64,000 nt of DNA from Caballeronia sp. TF1N1. Its GTDB lineage: Bacteria > Pseudomonadota > Gammaproteobacteria > Burkholderiales > Burkholderiaceae. Shown one piece after another: positions 42,754-51,843 of the stretch (its first letter is position 1; the number at the start of each line of letters is the position of its first letter). The notes under the pieces were generated by a model. That model was not told the origin of the DNA. It made no database searches and worked only from the letters and a program-made list of their open reading frames with translations. Made by a program: the position numbers and the translations under genes. Location: positions 1,178,001 through 1,242,000 of the forward strand of contig NZ_CP084627.1 of NCBI RefSeq assembly GCF_022878925.1, written 5' to 3'.

Positions 42754-43665
42754 TCAGAACGGCGCGTCGCCTTCAATGGTCGTGCGATACAGCTTGCGGC
42801 GTTCGTCGTCGGGCGTGCCGGCGGCCAAGTGCATGACCGAGCGGTTGTCCCAGAACACCATGTCGTGATTGCGCCACTCGTGGCGGTAAAGAAACTCCGG
42901 CTTCACGCTATGCGCGAAGATTTCGTCGAGGAGCGCGCGGCTCTCGTCTTCCGGCATGTCGATGATGCGCGTGGTGAAGTGCTCGCTCACGAAAAGCGCG
43001 CGACGCCCGTTCTCCGGATGCGTCCGCACAATGGGATGCACCACCGGTTTGACCTGCGCGATTTGCTCGGGCGTCAGGTTCGGGCGCCACGGACTGCGTT
43101 TCTGCAACTCGGCGTATTTGGCAAGATAGGTATGCTCCGCGCGGCGTCCTTCGACTGCGCGACGCAGATGCTCGGGCAACGTATCCCACGCAAGATGCTG
43201 ATTCGAAAACAGCGTATCGCCGCCAACTTTCGGCAACTCCTGCGCATGCAGCAGTGAGCCGAGACTCGGCGTTTCCTTGTACGAGAGGTCCGAGTGCCAG
43301 AAGTGCCCGGCATCGCCGAGACCGATCGGCTTGCCGTTTTCGAGCACGTTGGAAACGATCAGCACTTCCGGATGCCCGGCGAGCGCGAACTGCTTGAGCA
43401 CGTGAATTTGCAGCGGCCCGAAGCGCTTGCTGAACGTGACCTGCTGTTCCGGCGTGATGCGCTGGTCGCGAAACACGAGCACGTGATGATCGAGATGCGC
43501 GCGATGAATGCGCGCGAAATCGGCTTGCGAGAGCGGCTTGCTCAGATCGAGCCCGATGACCTCGGCGCCGAGCGGCGCGTCGAAGGCGCGAATTTGAATG
43601 GATTCGTCGATGGATCGATCGGCGGCTTGGGTCGAACTTTCGAGGGTCGGTGCGAGGGTCGTCAC
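42754..43665 (-). CDS. TauD/TfdA-family Fe(II)/2-oxoglutarate dioxygenase
   Basis: About 303 residues of a double-stranded beta-helix oxygenase. Iron ligands are seen as His and Asp in FWHSDLSYKE and a distal His in DNRSVMHLA, and the 2-oxoglutarate-binding Arg is in RRKLYRTTIEGD. TauD-type enzymes hydroxylate sulfonates, sulfate esters or aryloxy-acids and release sulfite, sulfate or a phenol. GTG 43665 is a reasonable start just before the domain; a TTG at 43722 is possible, and neither has a clear ribosome binding site. It heads an operon with the ABC importer. Confidence 0.88.
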   Translation of the reverse strand: MTTLAPTLESSTQAADRSIDESIQIRAFDAPLGAEVIGLDLSKPLSQADFARIHRAHLDHHVLVFRDQRITPEQQVTFSKRFGPLQIHVLKQFALAGHPEVLIVSNVLENGKPIGLGDAGHFWHSDLSYKETPSLGSLLHAQELPKVGGDTLFSNQHLAWDTLPEHLRRAVEGRRAEHTYLAKYAELQKRSPWRPNLTPEQIAQVKPVVHPIVRTHPENGRRALFVSEHFTTRIIDMPEDESRALLDEIFAHSVKPEFLYRHEWRNHDMVFWDNRSVMHLAAGTPDDERRKLYRTTIEGDAPF

Positions 43666-43765
43666 GATGTTCTTGAACGGCGCAAAGACAGCCAATCTAC
43701 TTCGTCGCGGCCGTGCCGCCAACGAACGATCCGCGATTTGCTTATTCCCTTTGGCGCTTAACGCC

Positions 43766-44932
43766 TCAGTCGAACGGCAGTTCCACTTGAATCGGTTCGA
43801 TGAAGCCGCCGTCCTCTCCGCGCACGCTCAACGCGCTCACGCGCACGCCGAGTAACCGCAGCCGTCGATCCAGCGTAATGCGCTTCACGCATTCGGTAGC
43901 GGCGCGGCGAATCTCGACGGGGTCGTCGGTGGAAACGGGAATGGTCAGATCACGCGTGAGCGTGCGGAAGTCGTCGAAACGCAGCTTGATGCCGACCGTG
44001 CGGCCTACGTAACCTTTGCGCTGTAGGTCGTCGGCGACTTTCTTGCACAGCCCCGTGAACGCCTCGGAGAGCTTCGCGCGGTCGTTCTTCGGATGCAGAT
44101 CGCGCTCGAACGTGGTCTCACGGCTCATCGACTTCGGCTGCGAACTCACGACCACGGGCCGATCGTCCTGTCCCTGCGCGATACGCGCGAGCCATGCGGC
44201 GTAAGTGCCGCCAAAATGCGTCTGCAGAAATCCCAGGTCGGCGGCGGCAATGTCACCCACCGTCGCGATACCGAGCGCCGCCAGCCTTTCGCTCGCCTTG
44301 GGCCCGATGCCATTCACCTTGCGCGCCGCGAGCGGCCAGATGCGTGTGGGGAGATCGTCCATCGTCAGGATGGTCAGGCCGTCGGGCTTGTCGAGCTCCG
44401 AGCCGATCTTCGCCAGCAGCTTGTTCGGCGCGATGCAGATCGAGCACGTAAGCCCGGTGGCTTCGTGCACCGCGTCCTTCATGCGCCGGCCGATGCTTGC
44501 GGAATCGCCCGGCATGTCGGTCACGTCGATATAAATCTCGTCGATGCCGCGATTCTCTATCTGCGACGTGAACGCCGCGACGGCTGTCTTGAAGAGCCGC
44601 GAGTAATGGCGATACGACTCGAAATCCGTGGGCAGAAGAATGGCGTCGGGCGCGAGTTGCGCGGCCTTCATCATGCCCATGGCCGAGAACACGCCGAACT
44701 TGCGCGCTTCGTAAGTGGAGGTGGTGACGACACCGCGCCCCGCGTAATCACGCAGTTTTCTGAAGCGGCGTGTGCCATCGGCCAGCGTCTCGGGAATGGC
44801 ATTGCGTCCGCCGCCGACCACCACCGGCTGACCGCGCAGTTCGGGATAGCGCAGCAATTCGACGGAGGCGAAGAACGCATCCATGTCCAGATGCGCGATA
44901 CGGCGAGTCGTGGGCGTGGCGGGCGTGTCCAT
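43766..44932 (-). CDS. dinB: DNA polymerase IV (Y family)
   Basis: A 388-residue translesion polymerase. Catalytic carboxylates are in HLDMDAFFASVE (first metal Asp) and GIDEIYIDVTD (Asp/Glu pair), the helix-hairpin-helix in RKVNGIGPKASERLAALGI, and a complete little-finger domain follows (FRTLTRDLTIPV). It copies past damaged bases during the SOS response. A near-consensus LexA box lies 100 bases upstream. Confidence 0.94.
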   Translation of the reverse strand: MDTPATPTTRRIAHLDMDAFFASVELLRYPELRGQPVVVGGGRNAIPETLADGTRRFRKLRDYAGRGVVTTSTYEARKFGVFSAMGMMKAAQLAPDAILLPTDFESYRHYSRLFKTAVAAFTSQIENRGIDEIYIDVTDMPGDSASIGRRMKDAVHEATGLTCSICIAPNKLLAKIGSELDKPDGLTILTMDDLPTRIWPLAARKVNGIGPKASERLAALGIATVGDIAAADLGFLQTHFGGTYAAWLARIAQGQDDRPVVVSSQPKSMSRETTFERDLHPKNDRAKLSEAFTGLCKKVADDLQRKGYVGRTVGIKLRFDDFRTLTRDLTIPVSTDDPVEIRRAATECVKRITLDRRLRLLGVRVSALSVRGEDGGFIEPIQVELPFD

Positions 44933-45031
44933 TGCCTAGAACGGACGCGTGCCGACAAGGCCGGAAGACGACGACGTGCGAAGGACGTGGCTAAACATGC
45001 GCGGGCGCGAAGAACGCGGAAAATGCGCATA

Positions 45032-45047
45032 CTGTACATTCATACAG
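45032..45047. promoter_or_regulatory. LexA (SOS) box upstream of dinB
   Basis: CTGT-acattcat-ACAG matches the CTGT-N8-ACAG LexA consensus exactly, with flanking TA before and TG after. It is 100 bases before the dinB start and 60 bases after the AAA+ gene stop, so dinB is expected to be damage-inducible. Confidence 0.88.
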
Positions 45048-45106
45048 TGATTCGCGCTAGTCTGCCTTATGTCCCTAGCGGCGCTCGGCGCAAATCCGCA
45101 GCCCGG

Positions 45107-46282
45107 TCAGCCAAGAATGCTTAAATTGCGAATCAGGTAGTCATTGAACATCGGCACGGTGAACGCGATATCACCATGGGACGGACTGTAGATCATGCCT
45201 TTGTTAATGATCTGCGCGCGGCGAGGACCGAGACTCTGCGGGGTTTCGCCGAGCGCGTCCGCAACGTCGGACGAACGATAAGGGCCACTGCCTAATTTCG
45301 CCATGGCAATGACGTATTCGCGTTCCTTGGGCGTCAGGCGATCGAAGCGAACTTTGAAGAACCCTTCGTCCAGACGCTTGAGCGTTGTCGACTCGGCGCG
45401 CCTTGCGTCGCTTACGGTAATCGTGTCGCCGACGGCGAGATTCCAGGACTGATGGCCCCACTCCTGCAGAAAGTAGGGATAGCCTCTCGTCTTGAGGAAA
45501 ATCTCTTTCAGAGCAGCATCGTCGATAACGGCGCCTTCGTCGTTCACTGGTTGACGGATCGCGGCCTTGGCATCGTCCTCAGGCAGAGCACCGACTTCCG
45601 GGTAGTGAAATAGCCGCTCCGCATACGATTTGGCTTGTCCCGACAGGGCCGCGACCTGTGGCAAGCCGGCGCCGAAAAACAGCACGGGCAAGCGCGCCTG
45701 GTTGATCTTGTGCAATGACACGATGAGAGCGGCTAAGTCTTTTTCGCTTAGGTACTGGACTTCATCGATCAGGAGCGTCCAGGCTTTACCGGCAGCTTTA
45801 GCGGCCTCGCCGATACGCACGAACAGTTCTGGAAGATCATTCTCGAGGTCGCCGCTGTCCGCGACTCCTACTTCGGGATCCACCGCGATTGAGACATCGC
45901 CATATTCCAACTTGAATGCGGAGGCAAACGACCTCAACGCTCGCAGCGCGTCGTATGTCTTCGCCTTGGCATTCGCGGCGACTGACAGTTTTCGAAGCAC
46001 TTGATGCATGCGTGGCAGCAGTTGCTCACCCAACGATTTGTTCTCGGGCGCCTCGATCATGGAAGTGACGTGGCCACGCTGATTAGCGAGCGCTTCGACT
46101 GCGTTGAGCAGCACGGTCTTGCCTACGCCGCGTAAGCCCAGAAACATTTGCGAACGGCTGGGCTTACAGAGCACCGCGCGTTCAATGGCGATACGTGCGT
46201 CCTCGATGATTGCTTCGCGCCCAGCGAGTGCGGGCGGCTGGCTACCGGCGCCGGGCGCAAATGGGTTCCGAACCGGATCCAT
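45107..46282 (-). CDS. AAA+ ATPase with C-terminal winged-helix-like domain (Orc1/Cdc6-like type)
   Basis: A 391-residue ATPase. Walker A is LRGVGKTVLLNAVE (about residue 49-62), Walker B TLLIDEVQYLS, sensor-like LFFGAGLPQVAAL, and a C-terminal wHTH-like part (LTPKEREYVIAMAKLGSGPYRSSDVADALGE, then PRRAQIINKGMIYSPSHGDIAFTVP). This is the arrangement of archaeal Orc1/Cdc6-like and related STAND/MNS-type ATPases. Substrate or partner is unknown. No ribosome binding site precedes ATG 46282 and the upstream bases are very AT-rich, suggesting leaderless or unusual expression and perhaps transfer. Confidence 0.85.
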   Translation of the reverse strand: MDPVRNPFAPGAGSQPPALAGREAIIEDARIAIERAVLCKPSRSQMFLGLRGVGKTVLLNAVEALANQRGHVTSMIEAPENKSLGEQLLPRMHQVLRKLSVAANAKAKTYDALRALRSFASAFKLEYGDVSIAVDPEVGVADSGDLENDLPELFVRIGEAAKAAGKAWTLLIDEVQYLSEKDLAALIVSLHKINQARLPVLFFGAGLPQVAALSGQAKSYAERLFHYPEVGALPEDDAKAAIRQPVNDEGAVIDDAALKEIFLKTRGYPYFLQEWGHQSWNLAVGDTITVSDARRAESTTLKRLDEGFFKVRFDRLTPKEREYVIAMAKLGSGPYRSSDVADALGETPQSLGPRRAQIINKGMIYSPSHGDIAFTVPMFNDYLIRNLSILG

Positions 46283-46350
46283 GACTATGACTCTATAACA
46301 ATATATAGCGTAGTATATCTCGACTACCTTATACTTTCCTATATTTCGCT
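46283..46350. promoter_or_regulatory. AT-rich promoter-like region of the AAA+ gene
   Basis: About 68 bases with roughly one-third GC, far below the surroundings, containing minus-strand TATACT, TATATT and TATAGA hexamers close to the start codon. It probably contains the promoter of the leftward ATPase gene. Confidence 0.45.
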
Positions 46351-46423
46351 AGATAGAGCACGTGGCGCTAGCGGCCTGCGGTTGGCGGCGCGACCGCCCT
46401 CACGACTCGCGTACGTTAATCGT

Positions 46424-46789
46424 CTACTCCGAAACCCGCTTCTCCGCCAACGCCCGGCGGCAATCCTCCAGAATGGGCCGCACCACGCCCGAATTGAAGT
46501 TGAGGTCTTCGCTGTCCAAAATCTCTTCGACCGCTTCGCGCGCCCAGTCGGATTCGAGGATAGCGCAATGTCGCGCGGCAAGATCGCGTGCAATGGCAGA
46601 GAGTTTGGCGATAGCAAGCCAGTCGGCTTCGCGTTGATGCCGATCGAGCCACTTGCGCGCGGCTTCGACATGAAATGACGGCGCGGGCCAGTCGCCGTTG
46701 AGATAGTACGCACCGAGGCTGCCGCACGTCAGCCAGCAAAGCAGTTCGACGCGGTCGCGGGCACTGAGAGTACGAGGCACTTCGTTCAT
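46424..46789 (-). CDS. Hypothetical protein
   Basis: A 121-residue, helix-rich protein not recognised. Visible segments are LSARDRVELLCWLTCGSLGAYYLNGDWPAP, a KWLDRHQREADWLAIAKLSAIARDLAARHCAILESDW helix block and EDLNFNSGVVRPILEDCRRALAEKR. It looks soluble. ATG 46789 fits the conserved-looking portion; the frame extends to 46846. It lies upstream of and codirectional with the AAA+ gene, 141 bases away. Confidence 0.6.
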   Translation of the reverse strand: MNEVPRTLSARDRVELLCWLTCGSLGAYYLNGDWPAPSFHVEAARKWLDRHQREADWLAIAKLSAIARDLAARHCAILESDWAREAVEEILDSEDLNFNSGVVRPILEDCRRALAEKRVSE

Positions 46790-47072
46790 GGCGGCGTTCA
46801 CGAGAGACGTTCGACGGAAAGGGCAAACGCGCTGCTGTACATCCATCCTTGTGTGAAACCTGTGTGAAAGAAGATACCACGCGATGGTGCGACGCGGCAG
46901 CCCATTCGCGTGCGCTGGCGTACATGTTTCGCAGGCTCAACTCTGTGCTGGCGACTGCATGTGCGAGCCATCATTCAACGCTAATTCGCGCGCCTTATTC
47001 TGGTTTCCATCGACGAGCCATACTGTATTCCGAGCGCAGGCCGTCGCCAACCGTCCGCCTAAGGAGCGCATC

Positions 47073-47258
47073 ATGTTCGAACGTCTTTCCAGATTCTTTT
47101 CCGCCACCGACGACCATTCGCACGACGACTACTTTGCCTCGTCGGGCGATCACGCCGAACTCGAGCGCCGCATGCGTCAGGTCGAGGAAAGCGACCACGC
47201 GTACAGCATGACCTTCTGCGGATCGATCCCCCGTCGCCCCGACGACCCTTACGCGTGA
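47073..47258 (+). CDS. DUF3563 family small protein
   Basis: A 61-residue protein, MFERLSRFF at the start, then the family core DDYFASSGDHAELERRMRQVEES and a polar end. DUF3563 proteins are short proteins characteristic of Burkholderiaceae and relatives, of unknown function. AAGGAG at 47061-47066 precedes the ATG. Convergent with the response regulator, 7 bases apart. Confidence 0.85.
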   Translation: MFERLSRFFSATDDHSHDDYFASSGDHAELERRMRQVEESDHAYSMTFCGSIPRRPDDPYA

Positions 47259-47265
47259 CACGCCC

Positions 47266-47949
47266 TCACTTCGCTTCGTCGCGTCCCGCCTGTCCCAGCA
47301 TCACGGTCCAGCCGAGGCCGCGTACGTTGCGGATCACCGCTGCGCCGAACTTTTTGCGCACCGAATGGATGATCACGTCGACAGCGTTGCTTTCGACTTC
47401 CTTGCCCCAGCCGTAAAGCCGGTCTTCGAGTTGATCGCGCGAAAAGATGGTGCCGGGCCGCTCCATGAGTGCGTGCATCAGCGCGAACTCCTTCGCCGAC
47501 AGCACGCCGGATGTCTCGCCGCACGTAAGCGTGCGCTGGTCGAGGTTGAGATTGATCGATTCGTCGCCGAGACGCGAGGTGGCATAACCCGCCTTTCTGC
47601 GCAGCACCGCGCGGATGCGGGCCAGCAGTTCGGGCGTGTCGAAGGGCTTGAGGAGGTAGTCGTCCGCGCCGAGGTCGAGCCCTTGCACGCGCGTGTCGAG
47701 GTCGTCGCGAGCCGTGAGGATCAGCACGGGCGTCGCGTTGCCCGCCGTGCGCGCACCACGCAACACTTCGAGGCCGGACATGCCGGGCAAGCCGAGATCG
47801 AGCAGTACTACCGTGTATTCGGCGGCGTCCATGGCCTCGCGGCCCGCCTGGCCGTCGCGCACCCAGTCCACGGCGTAATCGACGTCCTTGAGGGCGCGCA
47901 TCAGGCTGGTGCCGATCTGTACGTCGTCTTCGATTAGTAGGATTCGCAT
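47266..47949 (-). CDS. OmpR/PhoB-family response regulator
   Basis: A 227-residue regulator. The receiver has LIEDDVQIG, Asp51-type phospho-site in VVLLDLGLPGMSGLE, LTARDDLD and LLKPFDTPE. The winged-helix domain follows (LSAKEFALMHALMERPG; VDVIIHSVRKKFG; RGLGWTVML). It resembles QseB/PmrA-type regulators. ATG 47949 begins right at the receiver. Its cognate kinase gene lies upstream on the same strand, separated by 105 bases. Confidence 0.92.
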   Translation of the reverse strand: MRILLIEDDVQIGTSLMRALKDVDYAVDWVRDGQAGREAMDAAEYTVVLLDLGLPGMSGLEVLRGARTAGNATPVLILTARDDLDTRVQGLDLGADDYLLKPFDTPELLARIRAVLRRKAGYATSRLGDESINLNLDQRTLTCGETSGVLSAKEFALMHALMERPGTIFSRDQLEDRLYGWGKEVESNAVDVIIHSVRKKFGAAVIRNVRGLGWTVMLGQAGRDEAK

Positions 47950-48054
47950 GTTGAGTCCGCACACCGCGTTGACGCGACCAAGCTGACGCGGTCATCACCC
48001 ACGCGCAGCACGCGATCCCATTGTAATAGGCACAAAACAGCGCGGCCATTCCTT

Positions 48055-49422
48055 TTAAGCGGTGGCTGTCGCGGCGTTTGCCTCGGTAGCCACGCCGCTT
48101 TCCTCGACCGGAAAGCCAATCGAAGCGACGATGCCCGACCGCCCGTCATCGCGATTCCGAAGTGACACATCGCCACCGTAGCGCTGCGCGATCGCCTTCA
48201 CGATAGACAAGCCGAGCCCGCTACCCTCGATATCAGGGTTAGCCCTGAAGAAGCGGTCGAATACGCGCGGCAATAGCGTTTCCGCGATGCCCGGCCCCGT
48301 ATCGACGACATCGACCCATACCATGTCGCGCTCGCGCCGCATACGCAAGTCGATGGTGCCGCCATCCGGCGTATAGCGCACCGCGTTCGAAACGAGATTC
48401 TTCACCGCCATGCCGATATCCGTTTCCACCGCGCGCACGTGGGCCTCGACCATCTCTTCGGCGCCGATATCGAGGCCGCGTTGCAGCGCAATCGGCAGGA
48501 CATCGGCCACGGCGCTCGTTACGACCGTGGCGATATTCACCCGCGTGAGCGGCGTCGCGCCCATCGGGGCATCGGCGCGCGCCATGCGCAGAAGCTGCGT
48601 GATGAGGCTGCCCGCGCGTCCAATGCCGCGTCGCAACTCGCGAAAACGCTCCTGATTGCCCGGCGCGATGTGCGGCGCGAGATTATCGGCCTGCAATTGC
48701 AGGGCCGTGAGCGGCGTGCGCAGTTCATGCGCGGCATCGGCGATGAACTTGCGTTCCGACTCGATGGATTGCGCGAGGCGCTCGATCATCGTGTTGATCG
48801 AATGGATGAAGGGCGCGATTTCGGCGGGCACGCCGGACGTGGGCAACGGTTCGAGATTGGCGGTATCGATGCCTTGTACTTTCGCGCCAAGGCGTTTGAG
48901 CCTGCGCAGCGAGCGGCTCACGACGAGCGCGACCGCGATCCACACGAGCGGCAACAGCACGACGATGGGCCAGAGCGTCTGCGTCGCGGCCTCCCGCGTG
49001 AGTTCGCGGCGCACGGCGTTGCGCTGCGCCACTTGAATGGTCATGGTCGGATCCTGACGCGTGAAGACGCGCCACGATTCGTCGTTGACTTGATAGCTGC
49101 CGAAGCCCGCGGTTGCATCGCGCGGAAAGCGCAGAGAAGGATCGGTCGTGCGAAACGGCGTGGCTTCGTCCGGCTTCCACACGACGACCACGACATCGCG
49201 ATCGTCCTGCGTGCCGCGCGCGGGATTCTGCGGAATGCCTTCGGCGAAACCGTCGCGCATGCGGGTCGCCACTTGTTCGAGGCGCATGTCGAGCAGTGCG
49301 TCCATGCCGGTCCGGCAAAGATGATACGAGCTGATGCCCTGCAGCAAGCCCACCGCGCTGACGAGCAGCCCGAGCGCGACGACCAGTTGATTTCTCAGCG
49401 ATTTGATCATGTGAAGACGCAT
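48055..49422 (-). CDS. Membrane sensor histidine kinase (QseC-like)
   Basis: A 455-residue kinase. TM1 is near residues 12-30 (VALGLLVSAVGLLQGISSY), then a periplasmic sensor of about 115 residues, TM2 (LWPIVVLLPLVWIAVALVVS), a HAMP-like linker, HisKA with His in ADAAHELRTPLTAL, and HATPase boxes NLVSNAVRYTPDGG, DTGPGI and GSGLGLSI. It pairs with the OmpR-type regulator downstream. ATG 49422 or 49410 are the likely starts; the frame extends to 49518 without a ribosome binding site. The kinase resembles sensors of iron, polymyxin or quorum cues, but its signal is unknown. Confidence 0.9.
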   Translation of the reverse strand: MRLHMIKSLRNQLVVALGLLVSAVGLLQGISSYHLCRTGMDALLDMRLEQVATRMRDGFAEGIPQNPARGTQDDRDVVVVVWKPDEATPFRTTDPSLRFPRDATAGFGSYQVNDESWRVFTRQDPTMTIQVAQRNAVRRELTREAATQTLWPIVVLLPLVWIAVALVVSRSLRRLKRLGAKVQGIDTANLEPLPTSGVPAEIAPFIHSINTMIERLAQSIESERKFIADAAHELRTPLTALQLQADNLAPHIAPGNQERFRELRRGIGRAGSLITQLLRMARADAPMGATPLTRVNIATVVTSAVADVLPIALQRGLDIGAEEMVEAHVRAVETDIGMAVKNLVSNAVRYTPDGGTIDLRMRRERDMVWVDVVDTGPGIAETLLPRVFDRFFRANPDIEGSGLGLSIVKAIAQRYGGDVSLRNRDDGRSGIVASIGFPVEESGVATEANAATATA

Positions 49423-49856
49423 CGAGATGAAAAGACGCGGACCGGCTGGCGTCTCGATTCTACTAGCGGCTTTCGGCGGCTTCGGACTTTTCGATCTTTC
49501 GGCGCGGGGTTCTGGCATCGACGTGCTAAAAAAGAAGCGCCGGTCCGGGTCGGAGCCGACGCTCGAAGCTGAGGAGAACGAGGATGTGAACCAACCTTCT
49601 GTCCACGAACCCAGCGTATACCCCGATAGTTAGAGAAAAATGAGGACGAAGAGTCGGGCGAAGCGAGCAGGCTTTTTCAGCAGACGCTACCATTGCAGTC
49701 GACCGCTTCATCATCGACTTCATCGGCGATGCCGCCCCGCCGCACAACGGCTGATGCAGCTTCGCCTTGGCCGTATCGCCTTCTTCGTGCAAGCCCGCCT
49801 GTTGCCGCGCGCCGTATCCGCCTCGCGTGGCGGCGCCATTCCTTTCATGGAAACGC
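49423..49856. other. Intergenic region between sensor kinase and DHA2 transporter
   Basis: 434 bases carrying divergent promoters; only low-quality open frames were seen, all with composition like out-of-frame coding shadow. No convincing regulatory site recognised. Confidence 0.5.
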
Positions 49857-51341
49857 ATGCCACAAGCCAGACAAACCGTTCGTCCGCTCGTCATTGCCGC
49901 CGTGATGGCGTCGATGGCAATGGTCGCGATCGAGGCCACCATCGTCTCCACCGCGATGCCGCAAATCGCCACGCAACTCGGCGGTCTCGATCTCTACAGC
50001 TGGGTTTTCTCGTCGTTTCTGCTCACGCAGACTGCGCTTACCGTGGTGTTCGGCAAGCTCGCCGACCTTTATGGACGCAAGCCCGCGGTGCTCGTGGGCA
50101 TCGCCATCTTCTTGATCGGCTCGGTGCTCGCGGGCTTTGCCTGGTCGATGCCCGCAATGATCGTGTTCCGCTTGCTGCAAGGCGTGGGCGCGGGCGCCAT
50201 TTTGCCGGTGGTGCTGACTATCGTCGGCGACCTTTACCCGGCGCATGAACGCGGCAAGGTGCAGGGCTATTTGGCAAGCGTGTGGGCGGTATCGGCCGTG
50301 CTCGGACCCATGGTCGGCGGTCTGCTCATCCGGCAGTTCTCGTGGGCGTGGATCTTCTGGATCAACGTGCCGATCGGCTTTCTCGCCGCGCTGCTGTTCG
50401 TCATGTTTCTGCACGAAGAGAAACGCCACGGCCGCCCGTCGATCGACTTCGCTGGCGCGTTCTTTTTCACCGCCGCCGTCGCCGCGCTGATGATGGCCCT
50501 GACCGATGCCGGCCACGCCAGCAACACGCGTGTGGCCGTGGAAGTGGCGGTGCTGATTGCGAGCGCGTTCCTCTTCGTTTGGCAGGAACGCCGTGCCGCC
50601 GACCCGATGATCAACTTCGGCCTCTGGGCACATCGCCCGATTGCAGCGGGCAACGCGGCGACCCTGCTCGCCGGCATGGCGATGATGGGCCTCACCACTT
50701 TCCTGCCGATGTACGTGCAGGGCGTGATGCATCGCTCACCGGTCGAAGCCGGCTTCACGCTCACCATGATGATGGTCGGCTGGCCAAGCGGCGCCACGTT
50801 CACCTCGCGGACGTTCGCGCGCATCGGCCTGAGGCGGCTTCTGATCGGCGGCGCGTTCTTCATTCCGCTTGGCTCGCTGCCGTTCGTGTTCCTCAACCCG
50901 GACATGAGCCCGGTGTGGGCGGGAATCGGCTCGGCGGTCGTCGGCTTCGGCATGGGCGTGACGAGCGTCTCGTGCCTCATCCTGATTCAGGAGATCGTGA
51001 AGCCGCACGAACGCGGCAGCGCGACGGCATCCAATCTCTTTGCGCGCAATCTCGGCAACACGCTCGGCGCGGCGGTGTTCGGCGCGGTGCAGAACTACGG
51101 TCTAACGCATGTGACCGGCATGCCCGCCGTCCACGCGGATCAGTTGAAGCGTTTGTTGACGAGCGTGCCGGGCGACTTCGCAAGCAATAACGAGATCCGT
51201 CTTGCACTGCACCATGCGCTGCATCTGACTTTCACCGCGATGTTCTTCGTCGCGCTCGGCGCGGTCGTCTCCATGCTCTTCATGCCCGCCGTGAAGATCA
51301 GCCCACGGCGCGAAACCGTCCTCAGTCCTGTGCACGAGTGA
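49857..51341 (+). CDS. DHA2-family drug efflux MFS transporter (14 TM)
   Basis: A 494-residue EmrB/QacA-type pump. The family motif D1-like MASMAMVAIEATIVSTAMPQI begins helix 1, GKLADLYGRKP is the loop 2-3 motif, the VSAVLGPMVGGLL stretch is motif C (antiporter), and 14 hydrophobic segments are present. Exports drugs with protons. The start at 49857 matches the beginning of homology; the upstream frame extension is basic and Cys-rich and not convincing. Confidence 0.9.
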   Translation: MPQARQTVRPLVIAAVMASMAMVAIEATIVSTAMPQIATQLGGLDLYSWVFSSFLLTQTALTVVFGKLADLYGRKPAVLVGIAIFLIGSVLAGFAWSMPAMIVFRLLQGVGAGAILPVVLTIVGDLYPAHERGKVQGYLASVWAVSAVLGPMVGGLLIRQFSWAWIFWINVPIGFLAALLFVMFLHEEKRHGRPSIDFAGAFFFTAAVAALMMALTDAGHASNTRVAVEVAVLIASAFLFVWQERRAADPMINFGLWAHRPIAAGNAATLLAGMAMMGLTTFLPMYVQGVMHRSPVEAGFTLTMMMVGWPSGATFTSRTFARIGLRRLLIGGAFFIPLGSLPFVFLNPDMSPVWAGIGSAVVGFGMGVTSVSCLILIQEIVKPHERGSATASNLFARNLGNTLGAAVFGAVQNYGLTHVTGMPAVHADQLKRLLTSVPGDFASNNEIRLALHHALHLTFTAMFFVALGAVVSMLFMPAVKISPRRETVLSPVHE

Positions 51342-51528
51342 GCGGACTGTCCTCCTTGTCCTTGGGCGATGTACCCGCGCTATTGCCGTTGTCCGCGGGT
51401 GCGTCGTCCGATGCGATCATCTGCACGGTGACGCATTGCCGCGATGCCGTGCCAAATCCCCTGGCGAGCGCATAAGAAGCGGCAAGCGACGCCGCGATGA
51501 GAAAGATGATGCCGAGTTTGCGAGTCAT
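51322..51528 (-). CDS. Small exported protein of unknown function
   Basis: A 68-residue protein with a signal-anchor or signal peptide (LGIIFLIAASLAASYALA) and a polar tail rich in Asp, Asn, Ser and Lys. Its 3' end overlaps the end of the DHA2 transporter gene by 20 bases on the opposite strand. The ATG has GGAG eight bases upstream. Confidence 0.6.
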   Translation of the reverse strand: MTRKLGIIFLIAASLAASYALARGFGTASRQCVTVQMIASDDAPADNGNSAGTSPKDKEDSPLTRAQD

Positions 51529-51843
51529 GTGAATGCTCCATGAAGGGTTACCGAAATCACTTCACGGGCCTTCTCTCACTGCCTGACGGTCGCGCGGCCT
51601 CCTGAAATGTGCCTGCAGTCTAAGCGCGCACGCCCGTGCTGAAATCCCCTCTAAAGCGCGGATAATATTGGGTGGACGAAATCCCGACAAGAAGCGGAAG
51701 CAGCACACGAAGGGTTAAACTGCTGGCGCGCACGCGGCGTTTTCATGTGTCGAAAACACCGCTGCATGACGAACGCGGATTTTCGAACACATCGCGGTCG
51801 TTGCGTTTGCAACTTCTCAACCTGAGCGCCGCCCATCAGAACC
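51529..51843. other. Intergenic region before the PAS-PAS hybrid kinase
   Basis: 315 bases with no convincing gene. It should contain divergent promoters for the small exported protein and the kinase; nothing more specific could be supported. Confidence 0.45.

Noticed and set aside
49427..49633. A 68-codon plus-strand open frame beside the sensor kinase start
   Set aside because: Antisense to the kinase 5' region, no ribosome binding site, ends in low-complexity sequence.
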